In this document: positions 1-8,920 of the stretch, one piece after another
How the letters are laid out: each line of letters opens with the position of its first letter
Numbering within the stretch: position 1 is the stretch's first letter
The notes under the pieces: model-generated
The model's input: only the letters and a program-made list of their open reading frames with translations
What the model was told of the DNA's origin: nothing
Database searches by the model: none
Assembly (NCBI GenBank): GCA_016719535.1
Contig: JADJYX010000003.1
Location: 1-36,921, forward strand
DNA length: 36,921 bases
From: Rubrivivax sp.
Lineage (GTDB): Bacteria > Pseudomonadota > Gammaproteobacteria > Burkholderiales > Burkholderiaceae_C
Reading direction: 5' to 3'
Translations under genes and position numbers: made by a program

Positions 1-615
1 ACCAGCGCATCGGTGGCCCGATCGAGTTTCGGCGTCGGGCACGCAGCCGGTATTACGCCCCACTCAAAGGCCTGAGGCCAGTGATGCGCCGCGAGCGCAT
101 CACGATGTCCTTGGTGCGCGTGATGCCCACCATCTTCTGCAGTCGCGCCGAACCGCCGGATCCGGAATCTGGCCGAGCTTCTGCCCGGCAGCGCATAGAG
201 CGTCGTCTCGGTGGTCAGGCGGAAGTCGCAGGTCAGCGGACAACTCGGAAGCCGACCCCGAAGCAGTAAACCGCGGCCTGCGGCGATCACCGGTTTGCTG
301 CAGCGTGCCGGAGCCGCCACGTTCCAGGCCAGCTTGCTGACATGCTCGGGCGTCGCCGCGAGAAAGCCCTTGATGTCACCCCCGCTGGAGAAGTGTTCGC
401 CGGCGCCTCGCAGCACGATCACGCGAATCCGCTCGTCGGCATCCAGTGCTTGAACGCGATGCGAAGCTGATCTCGCGCCAGCATGCTCACGACGTTGAAC
501 GGCGGCCGGTCGAGCACGATGTCGGCGCGCTCCTGCTCGGGCTTGAGCCGATGCGGAAGCCGTCGAGTTCGGCGGGCAGTACGGCGGCGGGATGGGCGAG
601 TTCGTGAAGTTTCAT
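1..615 (-). pseudogene. hmfE: Crotonase-family hydrolase, HmfE-like (partial, several frameshifts)
   Basis: Enoyl-CoA hydratase/isomerase superfamily protein. It starts at an ATG (615) behind GAGGA, 22 bases after the aldehyde dehydrogenase stop, and runs off the left edge. Joining frames gives a continuous crotonase: an N-terminal LDRPPFNVVSM stretch, the oxyanion-hole loop GEHFSSGGDIKGF, then APARCSKPVIAA, CDFRLTTETTLYALP and KMVGITRTKDIVMRSRR. At least five one-base indels break it, for example near 550, 450, 270 and 75. The position beside an acyl-CoA ligase and a three-subunit Mo-hydroxylase suggests HmfE, which hydrolyses 2-oxoglutaroyl-CoA to 2-oxoglutarate at the end of furoate breakdown. 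The family is clear; the substrate is inferred from context. The indels may be read errors at a contig edge rather than true decay. Confidence 0.65.
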
Positions 616-637
616 GGCAGTTCCTCGGATGCAGGGG

Positions 638-2105
638 TCAGGCGCCAACGACGCCCGCGTTCTCGTAGATGTGCTTGATCTCGGTGAAGTCGACGAGCGC
701 ATCGACGCCGTGAAGCCGGCCCAGGCCGCTGCGCCGGTAGCCACCGGTCTCGGCCTCGGCGAAGAGCTTGTTGTGGTCATTGATCCACACGGTGCCGTTG
801 CGGCAACGCCCGCGCCACGCGCATCGCACGCGCACCGTCGTGCGTCCACACGCTGGCCGCCAGCCCGTACTCGCTGTGATTGGCGCGCGACAGCCTCGGC
901 CTCGTCCTCGAAGCGCTCGATGACGACCAGCGGGCCGAAGATCTCTTCTTGCAGAAAGAAGGCACCGGTATCTCGGTGTGCCACTAGCGTGGGGTCAGGG
1001 AAGCAGCCGGCCGCCAGGGCCCCCGGGCCGGCCGCCTCGCAGGACCACTTCGTCGGCCTCAGCCAGCGAGCGCTCGATCTGCGGAAGCGACTCGCTCGCG
1101 CGAGGCAGCATCGATGAGCGGGCCGACCTGCGCGCCGGGCGAGTCTCCCGGAGCCACTACCAGCGACGCCAGTGCACGCGACAGCGCCACCTTCATCGCT
1201 TCGAACTTCGAGGCGTGCACCAGCACGCGCCGCGCCGCCGTGCACTGCTGGCCGGAGATGATGGTCGCGGCAGCGGCCAGCTGGCCCGCCACGCGCTCCA
1301 CGTCGACGTCGTCGAACACCACGCAGGCCGCCCTGGCGCCGAGTTCCAGCGACAGCTTCTTCATCGTCGGCGCGGCCGCAGCCATGATGCGTGCCCCGGT
1401 GGCATTGCTGCCGGTGAAACTGATCACGTCCACCTCGGGGGGAAGTGACGAGGGTCTGGGCCACGTCGTGGCCGCGCTCGCTCACCAGGTTGACGACTCC
1501 TCGAACCCTGTCGCCCAGCGGGGCGAGCACGGCGTGCAGTTCGGCGATCACCGCTGCGGTGATCAGTGCGGACTGCGGTGCCGGCTTGATCACCACGGTA
1601 CAGCCGGCCGCCAGGGCCGGTGTCAGCGCACGGATCAGCAGCACCACCGGGGCGTTCCAGGGGATGATCAGGCCGGCCACCCCGGCCGGTTCCTGATCAG
1701 GGTGGAGAACACACCCGGCTCGACCTCGAACACGTGGCCGGGGTAGGTGCGCGCGAGCCCGGCGTAGTAGCGAATCTCCGAGATCGCACCGGCCATCTCC
1801 CCGCGCGACTGCGCGAGCACCTTGCCGTTCTCCAGCGTCAGCAGCCGCGCCAGTTCGTCGCTCTTGCGCTCCAGCGCATCGGCCCAATGGAGCATGACCT
1901 GCTGGCGCAGCCGAGGTGCCTGGGCCCAGTCGGGTCGTTCGAAGGCCCGGCGGGCGGCGGCGATCGCGCCATGTGCATCGGTCAGGTCGGCCGCGGCGTA
2001 TCGGCCGATGGTCCGCCCGTCGGCAGGATTGACCGACGCCGCGGTCGCCCCACCCTGCGCGGCGCGCCAGGCGCCATCGATCAGCAGTTGTGCATCGAGT
2101 GTCAT
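638..2105 (-). pseudogene. NAD(P)-dependent aldehyde dehydrogenase (multiple frameshifts)
   Basis: Full-length ALDH superfamily protein, about 488 residues, once frames are joined. The start ATG lies 10 bases after the SDR stop. Visible pieces in order: an N-terminal LLIDGAWRAA strand, the cofactor region IIPWNAPVVLLIRALTPALAAG and TVVIKPAPQSA, SFTGSNATGARI, the general-base segment KKLSLELGA, the nucleophile segment ISGQQCTAARRVLV, EEIFGPLVVIERF, and the C-terminal NGTVWINDHN and GRLHGVDALVDFTEIKHIY. At least five one-base frameshifts (near 1690, 1440, 1060, 890 and 820) split it. All catalytic parts are present and collinear, so it is either recently broken or carries sequencing errors. In this operon it could oxidise furfural, formylfuroate or a related aldehyde made by the neighbouring SDR. 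The exact substrate is unknown. Confidence 0.7.
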
Positions 2106-2115
2106 GGCGCCCCCG

Positions 2116-2886
2116 TCAATGCATCACCGAGCCGCCATCGACCACGATCACCTGGCCGGTGACGAAGTCGCTATCCGCGCTGGCGAGATAGACCAGCGTG
2201 CCGCACAAGTCCTCGGGGGTGACCTCGCGCTTGATCGCGCGGCTGGCGATGTTGTTGGCGCTCACCGCCCCTGCCAGGCCGGATTGGCCAGCGTGTTCTC
2301 GCTGGCGGTCAGCCCCGGCGACAGCGTGTTGACGCGGATGCCGGCATCGCCGAGCTCGCGTGCCAGCGCACGGGTCATGGCGGTCACGGCCCCCTTGGAG
2401 GTCACGTAGTGCAGCAGCATCAGGGCGCCCTTGAACACGGTGCCAGATCCGATGTTGACGATCTTGCCGTAGCCCTGCGCGCGCATCTGGCGGTGCGACC
2501 GCCTTGGCACACTCGAAGCTGCCTCGCACGTTGACCGCCATCACCCGGTCCCATTCGCCGCCGTCGATCTGGTCGAACGGCTTCATCGCCAGGTTGGCGA
2601 ACAGTCCGGCGTTGTTGACCAGCACGTCGATGCGACCGAAGGCCTCGAGCGTGGCTGCCGCCATCGCGCGCGCCGATTCGGAGGACGTGACGTCGACGCG
2701 CAGTGCGATCGCGCCCCCGGCATCACGAATACGTGCTGCCACCGGCTCGGCATCGAGAACGTCGCAGCAGGCCACGGCAGCGCCCGCGGCGGCCAGTGCG
2801 GCGGCGTAGCGTGCACCGATGCCCTGCGCTGCGCCGGTCACGATGGCGACCCGGCCTTCCAGCCGTGCCTCGGAACGAAGGGGCAT
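2116..2886 (-). CDS. SDR-family oxidoreductase (two compensating frameshifts)
   Basis: Classical short-chain dehydrogenase/reductase of about 256 residues. The ATG at 2886 follows GGGAG at 6 bases; a GTG just before it is an alternative. It has the nucleotide-binding TGAAQGIG motif near residue 17, NNAG near 92, catalytic Ser in NIGSG, YVTSK (Tyr and Lys), and a C-terminal DFVTGQVIVVDGG. The middle third, including the catalytic Ser/Tyr/Lys, lies in a different frame: one extra base near 2490 and one missing base near 2268 cancel each other, so the frame stays open but about 75 residues read as nonsense. It would interconvert an alcohol and a carbonyl with NAD(P). Its position between a hydroxylase and an aldehyde dehydrogenase suggests stepwise oxidation of a hydroxymethyl group. 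Confidence 0.75.
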   Translation of the reverse strand: MPLRSEARLEGRVAIVTGAAQGIGARYAAALAAAGAAVACCDVLDAEPVAARIRDAGGAIALRVDVTSSESARAMAAATLEAFGRIDVLVNNAGLFANLAMKPFDQIDGGEWDRVMAVNVRGSFECAKAVAPPDARAGLRQDRQHRIWHRVQGRPDAAALRDLQGGRDRHDPCAGTRARRCRHPRQHAVAGADRQREHAGQSGLAGAVSANNIASRAIKREVTPEDLCGTLVYLASADSDFVTGQVIVVDGGSVMH

Positions 2887-2917
2887 CACAGACTCCCTGG
2901 CGGCAGCGCGGCCGCGT

Positions 2918-3670
2918 TCACTTTGCTGCGCCTCGACACGGGCGCGGTCCTCCGGGCTTGCGGGCTGCGTCGGACATGCCGTTGAACAGCGTGCCGATCA
3001 CGCCCTTGTCCAGGTCGCTGGTGCCGAACAGCGCATCGCAGATCGGAAAGGTGAGATTGAAGTTGCGGGTGTGCATGAAGTCCGTGTTGTGATGCAGCAC
3101 GTGCATGCGCCGCACGGTGTTGACGAGCGGCAGGCGGTCGAGCAGCGGATGTTCGATGTGGGACAGCGTGTGCAGCCCCTCGTACATCAGGAAGTACGCG
3201 GCCATGGTCAGCATCGCGATGTAGCCGGTGTTGGGAGTCCATACCGAGCCCAGCAGCAGTGCAGGCGGAAGCGCCGCCAGCACGAACAGCACCGGGGCGA
3301 ACGGGGGGAACAGCAGTGCCCGCCAATCCCGATGGCCGTGGTAGTCCAGCGTCTTGTGCGAGAAGAACTGGTGGTGCGTGTTGACGTGGCGCTTGTAGGC
3401 CGACTTCAGCAGACTCTTCGGGCTGTGCAGCAGGTAGCGGTGCGCCGCCCATTCGGCCCAGTTGCCGAAGAGGAACATCGGCAGCACCACGCCGACCCAC
3501 TCCAGCCACGAGGGCTGCTGCAGGCGAGAGGCGCAGTAGAGGATCACGCCGAAGGTGAACACCAGCGTGAAAGCCAGATGCATTTCGCCGCGGTACCAGG
3601 TCGGCGTGTCAGCGCGGTACTGCGCACGAAACGCATTCGAGCGCGCGACGACCTCTTCTTCTCTCGTCAT
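2918..3670 (-). CDS. Sterol desaturase/fatty acid hydroxylase superfamily protein
   Basis: Intact 250-residue membrane protein. The start at 3670 is set by GGAGG 7 bases upstream. Hydrophobic segments near residues 33-48, 55-70 and 120-160 alternate with the histidine clusters of this di-iron family: HRYLLH, HVNTHH, HTLSHIEH and HVLHHNTDFMH. Members use O2 and a di-iron centre to hydroxylate or desaturate hydrophobic substrates in the membrane. It sits between the ABC transporter and the SDR/ALDH pair, on the same strand and closely spaced. Such a protein is not part of the furoate pathway as I know it, so its role here is open; hydroxylation of a methyl or alkyl group ahead of SDR and ALDH is a reasonable guess. 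Confidence 0.8.
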   Translation of the reverse strand: MTREEEVVARSNAFRAQYRADTPTWYRGEMHLAFTLVFTFGVILYCASRLQQPSWLEWVGVVLPMFLFGNWAEWAAHRYLLHSPKSLLKSAYKRHVNTHHQFFSHKTLDYHGHRDWRALLFPPFAPVLFVLAALPPALLLGSVWTPNTGYIAMLTMAAYFLMYEGLHTLSHIEHPLLDRLPLVNTVRRMHVLHHNTDFMHTRNFNLTFPICDALFGTSDLDKGVIGTLFNGMSDAARKPGGPRPCRGAAK

Positions 3671-3686
3671 TGAAGTGCCTCCAGGT

Positions 3687-4394
3687 TCATTCGAGGCCCA
3701 GGAACTTGGCGGCAAAGGCCGGGTCGCCGAGCAAGTCCTCGCGGCTGCCCTCCAGCACGGTCCGTCCGTTCTCGAGTACGTAGGCGCGATCGACGAAGTC
3801 GAGTGCGCGATGGGTGTTCTGCTCGACGAGCAGCATGGTCACGCCCTGCTCCGCAATGCGGCGCAGCGCGGCGCGGATCTCCTCGACCAACAGAGGCGCC
3901 ACGCCGATGAAGGGCTCGTCGAGCAGCAGCAGGCGCGGGCGCGACATCAGCGCGCGGCCGATGGCCACCATCTGCTGCTGGCCGCCACTGAGTTCGCCGG
4001 CGTTCTGCCTCGCCTTCTGGCGCAGGATGGGAAAGAGGCCGAAGACCTGCTCGAGGGGCTCGTCGAGTGCACGCCGGGACGCCGCAGCATAGGCGCCCAT
4101 GGCCAGGTTCTCCTGGACGGTCATGCCGGGAAACAGCCGCCGTCCTTCCGGAACCAGTGCGATGCCGCGGCCGACGGTTTGCGCGGTGGAGGCGCGCTGC
4201 AACGGTGCGCCATCGAACCCGATGCCGCCGGATGCCACGGCGTACAGACCGACGATGGCACCCATCGCCGTGGACTTGCCCGCCCCGTTGGCACCAAGCA
4301 GGGCGACACGTTCACCATGCCCCACGTGCATCGAGACGTCCCACAGCGCACGCAGCTTGCCGTGATCGACGGCGAGTCGGGTCAGGCTGAGCAT
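3687..4394 (-). CDS. Branched-chain-type ABC transporter ATP-binding protein (LivF-like)
   Basis: 235 residues, the usual LivF length. The ATG at 4394 has GAGGAG 7 bases upstream. Walker A is GANGAGKST, the signature is ELSGGQQQMVAIGRAL, and Walker B is RLLLLDEPFIGVAP, followed by the switch histidine region (VEQNTHRAL). LivF pairs with LivG to power import through LivH/LivM. As read, its frame is continuous with the preceding LivG region without a stop. The internal Shine-Dalgarno site and a TGA in another frame that overlaps this ATG argue that it is normally a separate protein. The transporter lies inside the furan-type operon, so the cargo is probably an aromatic or furanic acid rather than an amino acid (inference). 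Confidence 0.85.
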   Translation of the reverse strand: MLSLTRLAVDHGKLRALWDVSMHVGHGERVALLGANGAGKSTAMGAIVGLYAVASGGIGFDGAPLQRASTAQTVGRGIALVPEGRRLFPGMTVQENLAMGAYAAASRRALDEPLEQVFGLFPILRQKARQNAGELSGGQQQMVAIGRALMSRPRLLLLDEPFIGVAPLLVEEIRAALRRIAEQGVTMLLVEQNTHRALDFVDRAYVLENGRTVLEGSREDLLGDPAFAAKFLGLE

Positions 4395-6190
4395 CAGGCA
4401 ACTCCTCGAATCAGCATCGGTGGCGCAGAGGCCAGGGGCCGTTGCGGCGGCGCCCAGATAGGTGGCGAGCACCCGCTCGTTCCTGACCACAGCGTCGAGG
4501 GGTCCGTCGGCGATCAGTACGCCTTGCTCGAGCGCAATCACGCGGTCGACGACCTGTTCCAGGGCGGAGAAGATGTGCTCGACCCAGATCACGGTGATGC
4601 CGTAGCGGTCGCGCACGTGGCGGATGTGCTCGACGAAGCGCCTCACCTCGGCGGGGGTGAGACCCGAGGCCACCTCGTCGACGAGCAGCAGCCGCGGGCG
4701 GCACGCCAGCGCGCGCGCGAACTCGAGCGCCTTCTTCTCCTGCACCGACAACGCGTCGGCGCGGTCGTACAGCCGCGGGCCGAGTTCGGCGTAGTCGATG
4801 AAGGCCCGCGCCTCACGAAGCGCATCGCGCGGCGACAGTGGATTCGCGCCGAACATCAGCGGGATGGCGATGTTCTCCTGCACCGTCAGGTCGGAGAATG
4901 GACGCGGGATCTGATACGTGCGGCCGACTCCGAGTCGCGCGATGCCATCGCGCCCCAGGTCTGCCAGGTCCTGTCCGTCGAACAGCACGCGCCCCGCGGT
5001 GGGTGTGTAGACCCGGGAAATGCAGTTGAACAGCGTCGTCTTGCCGGAACCGTTGGGACCGATCAGCCCGACGATCTCGCCGGCGCGGATGGACAGGCTG
5101 ACGTCGTTGACGGCCACATTGCCGCCGAACTGCATGCGTACGCCTTGCAGTTCGATGAGAGGCCGCTCCCCGGCGACCTGCAGAGTCGGCAGCGGAAGTT
5201 CGCCGCCGGCCTGTCCAGGCGCCTGCATGGCGGAGGCCGTCGCATGTTCGTGGTGCTCGCGGCCGAACTCCGCGAGACCCGGAACGCGCCGCACCCACTT
5301 CGCGCGCAGGAAGCCGCCGGGCATGAAGCGGCCGATGAGCAGCAGGGTTGCGCCATACAGGGTGGCCTGGAATCCCTTGACGCTGACCAGCAGCCATTGC
5401 TGCATGGAGGCGAGCAGCAGCACGCCGATCAGCGGCCCGTAGCGCAATCCCGAGCCGGCGAACAGCACCATCGTGATCGGTGCCAGCGCGACGTTCAGTC
5501 CGAAGACGGTGGCCGGGTCGATGTAGCTCATCTGCCAGGCCTGCAGAGCCCCCGCCGCGGCGCCGAACAGGCTGGAGAGCACCAGCACGCGGCGCTTGAC
5601 CGGCGCGATGCGCACCCCACCGTCTCCGCCACCTGCTCGTCGTTGCGAATGCTCTTGAGCGCGTAGCCGAAGCGCGCGCCGTGGATGCGCAGCGTGACGA
5701 CAAAGGTGATCAAGCACACGGCCAGCGCGATGAGATAGGCCGGCTTCAGCACCTGCGCCACCGGCAGCACGATGCCGTCGGCGCCTCGCGTGATCGGCGT
5801 CAGGTTGTAGGCGAGCACCTCCAGCAGCGGCAGCAGCGCGAGCGACGCGAAGGCGAAGTAGTCGCCGTGCAGGCGGAACAGCGGCACCGCGAGCAGACGC
5901 GCGGCGATGGCCGTGACGCCCAGCGCCGCCACGAAGGCGAGCCAGAACGGCGATCCGCCGACGAGCACGATCGCGAAGGCGTAGGCACCGATGCCGTAGA
6001 AGGCATAGTGGCCCAGGTTGACGTAGCCCATCTCGCCGGCCACCCAGTCCCAGCTCTGGCCCAGGATGTAGGCGATCAGCACCGTGAAGGCGAACGTGGT
6101 CAGGTAGGCATTGCCGCTGAACGGCAGCGCCAAGAGCACCGCGACCAGGCCCAGTCCCAGTAGCGGGGGTAGACGGAGCAGCGCCTTCAT
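4394..6190 (-). CDS. Fused LivM permease - LivG ATPase (frameshifts)
   Basis: About 598 residues. The N-terminal half is a LivM permease with several membrane helices and the family motifs WDWVAGEMGYVNLGHYAFYGIG and GDYFAFASLALL. After a linker rich in Ala, Gly and Pro comes a LivG ATPase: Walker A GPNGSGKTT, GRTYQIPRPF, a signature replaced by ALSVQEKKALEFARAL, Walker B RLLLVDEVASGL, and H in VEHIFSAL. LivM-LivG fusions are known in this transporter class. A one-base loss in the C run at 5615-5618 breaks the LivM part. Near 4430-4445 a second change is needed to reach the TGA at 4394-4396 that overlaps the LivF start; otherwise LivG runs straight into LivF. The ATG overlaps the LivH stop (ATGA). 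Confidence 0.75.
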
Positions 6191-7053
6191 GCCGTCCTCC
6201 CCAGTCCCTTGGGCCAGACGACCAGGATCAGCAGCATCGCGATCACGCTCAGCGCCGGTGCCCACTCCGGCTTCCAGTACAGGCCGGTGAGCCCCTCGGC
6301 CACGCCGAGGAACACGCCGGCCAGCAGTGCACCCGGCAGGTTGCCGATGCCGCCGACGACGATGATCGTGAAGGCCTTCACCGTCAGGCCGAAGCCCATG
6401 TACGGATCGACCGGGAAGGACAGCACGTAGAGCACCGCCGCCACCGCCACGGTGGCCGAGCCGAAGGCAAAGGTGAGCGCCTTCATGTGCACGCTGCGCA
6501 CGCCGCAGATCTGCGCGCCGACGGCGTCCTGGGTCACCGCCCGCACGGCCCGGCCGAACCAGGTGTGCTTGAGCAGCAGGTGCATGACGATCGTCAGCAC
6601 GACGATGCCGCCGAGGATCAGCATCTGCGTGCTGGAGACGACGATCTCGCCGAACTCCAGCGCCGGCAGTCGCAGCGGGATGTTGCGCTGGGTCGCACCG
6701 GCCGCCTTGGCGGTCAGGTCCGACAGGATCATCAGCGTGCCCACCGTGACCAGCACCGTGCCCACGGTTCCTTCGAAGTGGTTGCGAGAGGCCAGCGGAC
6801 GCAGCAGCAGGTGGTAGTAGGCCCAGGCGAAGGCAAACAGCAGCGGCGCGAGCAGCGCCGCAATCAGCGCCGGGTGCATCTGCCAGGCCGAGAAGGCCAG
6901 GCTCGCCGCCACGCCGCAGACCGCCAGCAGCGTGCCGTGCGCGAAGTTGAGGATGCGGACGACGCCGTAGATCAGCGAGAGACCAAACGCGACCAACGCG
7001 TAGAGTCCGCCGAGCAGCACGCCGCCGATCAGTACCTGAAGCAGGACTTCCAT
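6187..7053 (-). CDS. Branched-chain-type ABC transporter permease (LivH-like)
   Basis: Intact 288-residue membrane permease with about eight hydrophobic segments. Family motifs are GLYALVAFGLSLIYGVVRILNFAHG near the N-terminus and a cytoplasmic loop with GRAVRAVTQD, followed by GSATVAVAAVLY and KAFTIIVVGGIGNLPGALLAG. It forms the transmembrane channel with LivM. It starts 22 bases after the binding-protein stop and overlaps the LivM-LivG start by four bases, so the genes are probably co-translated. Confidence 0.88.
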   Translation of the reverse strand: MEVLLQVLIGGVLLGGLYALVAFGLSLIYGVVRILNFAHGTLLAVCGVAASLAFSAWQMHPALIAALLAPLLFAFAWAYYHLLLRPLASRNHFEGTVGTVLVTVGTLMILSDLTAKAAGATQRNIPLRLPALEFGEIVVSSTQMLILGGIVVLTIVMHLLLKHTWFGRAVRAVTQDAVGAQICGVRSVHMKALTFAFGSATVAVAAVLYVLSFPVDPYMGFGLTVKAFTIIVVGGIGNLPGALLAGVFLGVAEGLTGLYWKPEWAPALSVIAMLLILVVWPKGLGRTA

Positions 7054-7075
7054 GATGGATGTGCGTGCCCTGGCG

Positions 7076-8279
7076 TCACTGCTGCCAGCTCGGCGAAGGC
7101 CAGGCCAGCTTTCCGGTGGCGACCTCCGGCGGCCACACCACGTTGACCTTCCCGTTCTGCATCTGCACGGTGAAGGCGCCCGTGTTCGGGAAGCCGCGCT
7201 CGTCGAAGGTGACGTCGCCAGCCGGGCTCTTGATCGTCGCCTTGAAGAGTGCCTCGCGCACCTTCTCGCGATCGACCACGCCGGCCTTCTCGATGCCCTG
7301 CACCATGGCCAGGTACGAGGTCAGCCGACTGAGCGTCCAGATGTAGTCGAACATCGTGACGTTGGAGCGCTGCATCACCGTCTCGACCAGCTCGCTGTAG
7401 GCCCCCCTTCACGCCGGGGTACCAGCTCAGCTCGCCGGTCATGCCCTCGATGTCGGCCCCCACCTGGCGCGCCAGCGCGCCCGTCAGCATCGTGTGGTGC
7501 ACGTCCATCGCGCGCACCTTCAGCTGTCGCATCTGCTGCACCAGCGGCACCGACGCGTTGTCGTAGGCACTGATGTAGATCACGTCGGCCTTGGCGGCGC
7601 GCACCTTGGCGATCAGCGCGGTGAAGTCCTTCAGCTCGGGGCTGAAGGTCTCGTTGCCCAGCACCTTCAGGCCCTGCGCCTCGGCCTTCTTGCTCCAGGT
7701 CGCCGTGATGCCCTTCATCACCGGGTTGTCGTGGGTGATGAAGTAGATCGACTGCGGCTTCGGACTGACCTTAGTCAGCATGTCGAAGTAGCGCGCCGAC
7801 CAGTTGGGAACGACGGGGAAGGGCGTACCCCAGGTGTACTTGAGGCCGCGGTCGTACAGCGCCGGCGTGGCCACGTTGGCCATCACCATCGGGATCTGGT
7901 ACTTGTCGGCGATCGGCGGGACCGGGCCGCCGATCGAACTCCAGTCGGGACCGACGAAGAAGTCGACCTTGTCGACCGTTGCCATCTTCTCGTAGAGCTG
8001 CACGGCCGTGGCCGGCACGCTCTGGTCGTCGTAGATGACGAATTGCAGCGGCAGCTTCTTGTTGCAGGCCTTGACGGCGATGCCGCCGCTCTTGTTGATC
8101 TCCTCCGCGAAGACCTCGGTCATCTTGCGCCAGCGGTCCGCCAGCGTGGAGAAGGGGCCGGTCTCGCTGAGCGTGGTGCCGAACACGATCGGCCCGTCGC
8201 AGGAATTGAGCTTGGCGGCGGCCGGCAGGCTGGCCAGCACGGTGGAGGCGGCTGCGGCCGCGAGGGCGATGATCTTCAT
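7076..8279 (-). CDS. ABC transporter substrate-binding protein, LivK/Peripla_BP_6 type (one frameshift)
   Basis: About 400 residues, periplasmic. It starts at 8279 behind AGGAG; residues 1-22 form a Sec signal peptide ending in LPAAAK. The type I periplasmic-binding fold is visible: IVFGTTLSETGPFS, FVIYDDQSVPATAVQLYEK, DFFVGPDWSSIGGPV, and a second lobe with YFITHDNPVMKGITATWSKK and ADVIYISAYDNASVPLVQQM. One extra base in the C run at 7402-7407 shifts the frame after WYPGVKG; the last third then continues in another frame (SELVETVMQRSNVTMFDYIW to KLAWPSPSWQQ). It delivers the substrate to the LivHMGF-type importer encoded next. Cargo unknown; furoate or a related acid is inferred from the operon. 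Confidence 0.8.
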
Positions 8280-8317
8280 TCTTGTCTCCTGTCTGATGTG
8301 GTCTGATGTGGCGAGAG

Positions 8318-8920
8318 TCATGCCGACGCCGACGGGGCGAGCCCCGACCAGCGGCGCACGGCGAGGGGGGACGCAGCGGCCGCGCTTTCGCCGAGGCCGA
8401 ACAGGTCGAGCACGCGCACGCAGGTGTGCTCGACGACCTCGTCGAGCGACTGCGGGCGTTGGTAGAAGGCAGGCACCGGCGGGCAGATCACGCCGCCCAT
8501 CTCGGTGACCGCCAGCATGTTGCGCAGGTGCGCCTGGTTCAGCGGTGTCTCGCGCGCCAGCAGCACCAGGCGGCGCCGTTCCTTGAGCACCACATCGGCG
8601 GCCCGACTGACGAGGTTGTCGGCCAGGCCGAGCGCGATGCTGGCCAGGGTCTTCATCGAGCACGGGGCCACCACCATGCCTTCGGTGACGAAGGAGCCGC
8701 TGGCCACCGACGCGCCGATGTCGCGTGGGCTGTGAACGACGTCGGCCAGCGCTTCCAGATCGGTGCGCGTCATGTCCAGTTCCTGCGCCACCGTCAGCCC
8801 GCCGGCCTGTGACAGCACGAGGTGCGTCTCCACCTGCGGCACGGCGCGCAGCAGCTGCAGCAGCCGCACCCCGTAGACGGCGCCGCTGGCACCGGTGATC
8901 GCGACGATGAGGCGCTTCAT
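8318..8920 (-). CDS. hmfG: UbiX-family flavin prenyltransferase (HmfG-like)
   Basis: Intact, 200 residues, usual UbiX length. N-terminal RLIVAITGASGAVYGVRLL is the FMN-binding signature; VVAPCSMKTLASIALGLADNLVSRAADV and RRLVLLARETPLNQAHLRNML are further conserved blocks that bind FMN and dimethylallyl phosphate. UbiX enzymes make prenylated FMN, the cofactor of UbiD decarboxylases, and the UbiD partner lies directly upstream with a four-base ATGA overlap. In the furandicarboxylate pathway this pair is called HmfF/HmfG. The family call is certain; the hmf name rests on the surrounding ligase, Mo-hydroxylase and crotonase. Confidence 0.85.
   Translation of the reverse strand: MKRLIVAITGASGAVYGVRLLQLLRAVPQVETHLVLSQAGGLTVAQELDMTRTDLEALADVVHSPRDIGASVASGSFVTEGMVVAPCSMKTLASIALGLADNLVSRAADVVLKERRRLVLLARETPLNQAHLRNMLAVTEMGGVICPPVPAFYQRPQSLDEVVEHTCVRVLDLFGLGESAAAASPLAVRRWSGLAPSASA

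Noticed and set aside
3555..5666. 703-codon open frame on the plus strand
   Set aside because: Antisense to the LivF/LivG genes, which have complete ABC motifs on the minus strand.
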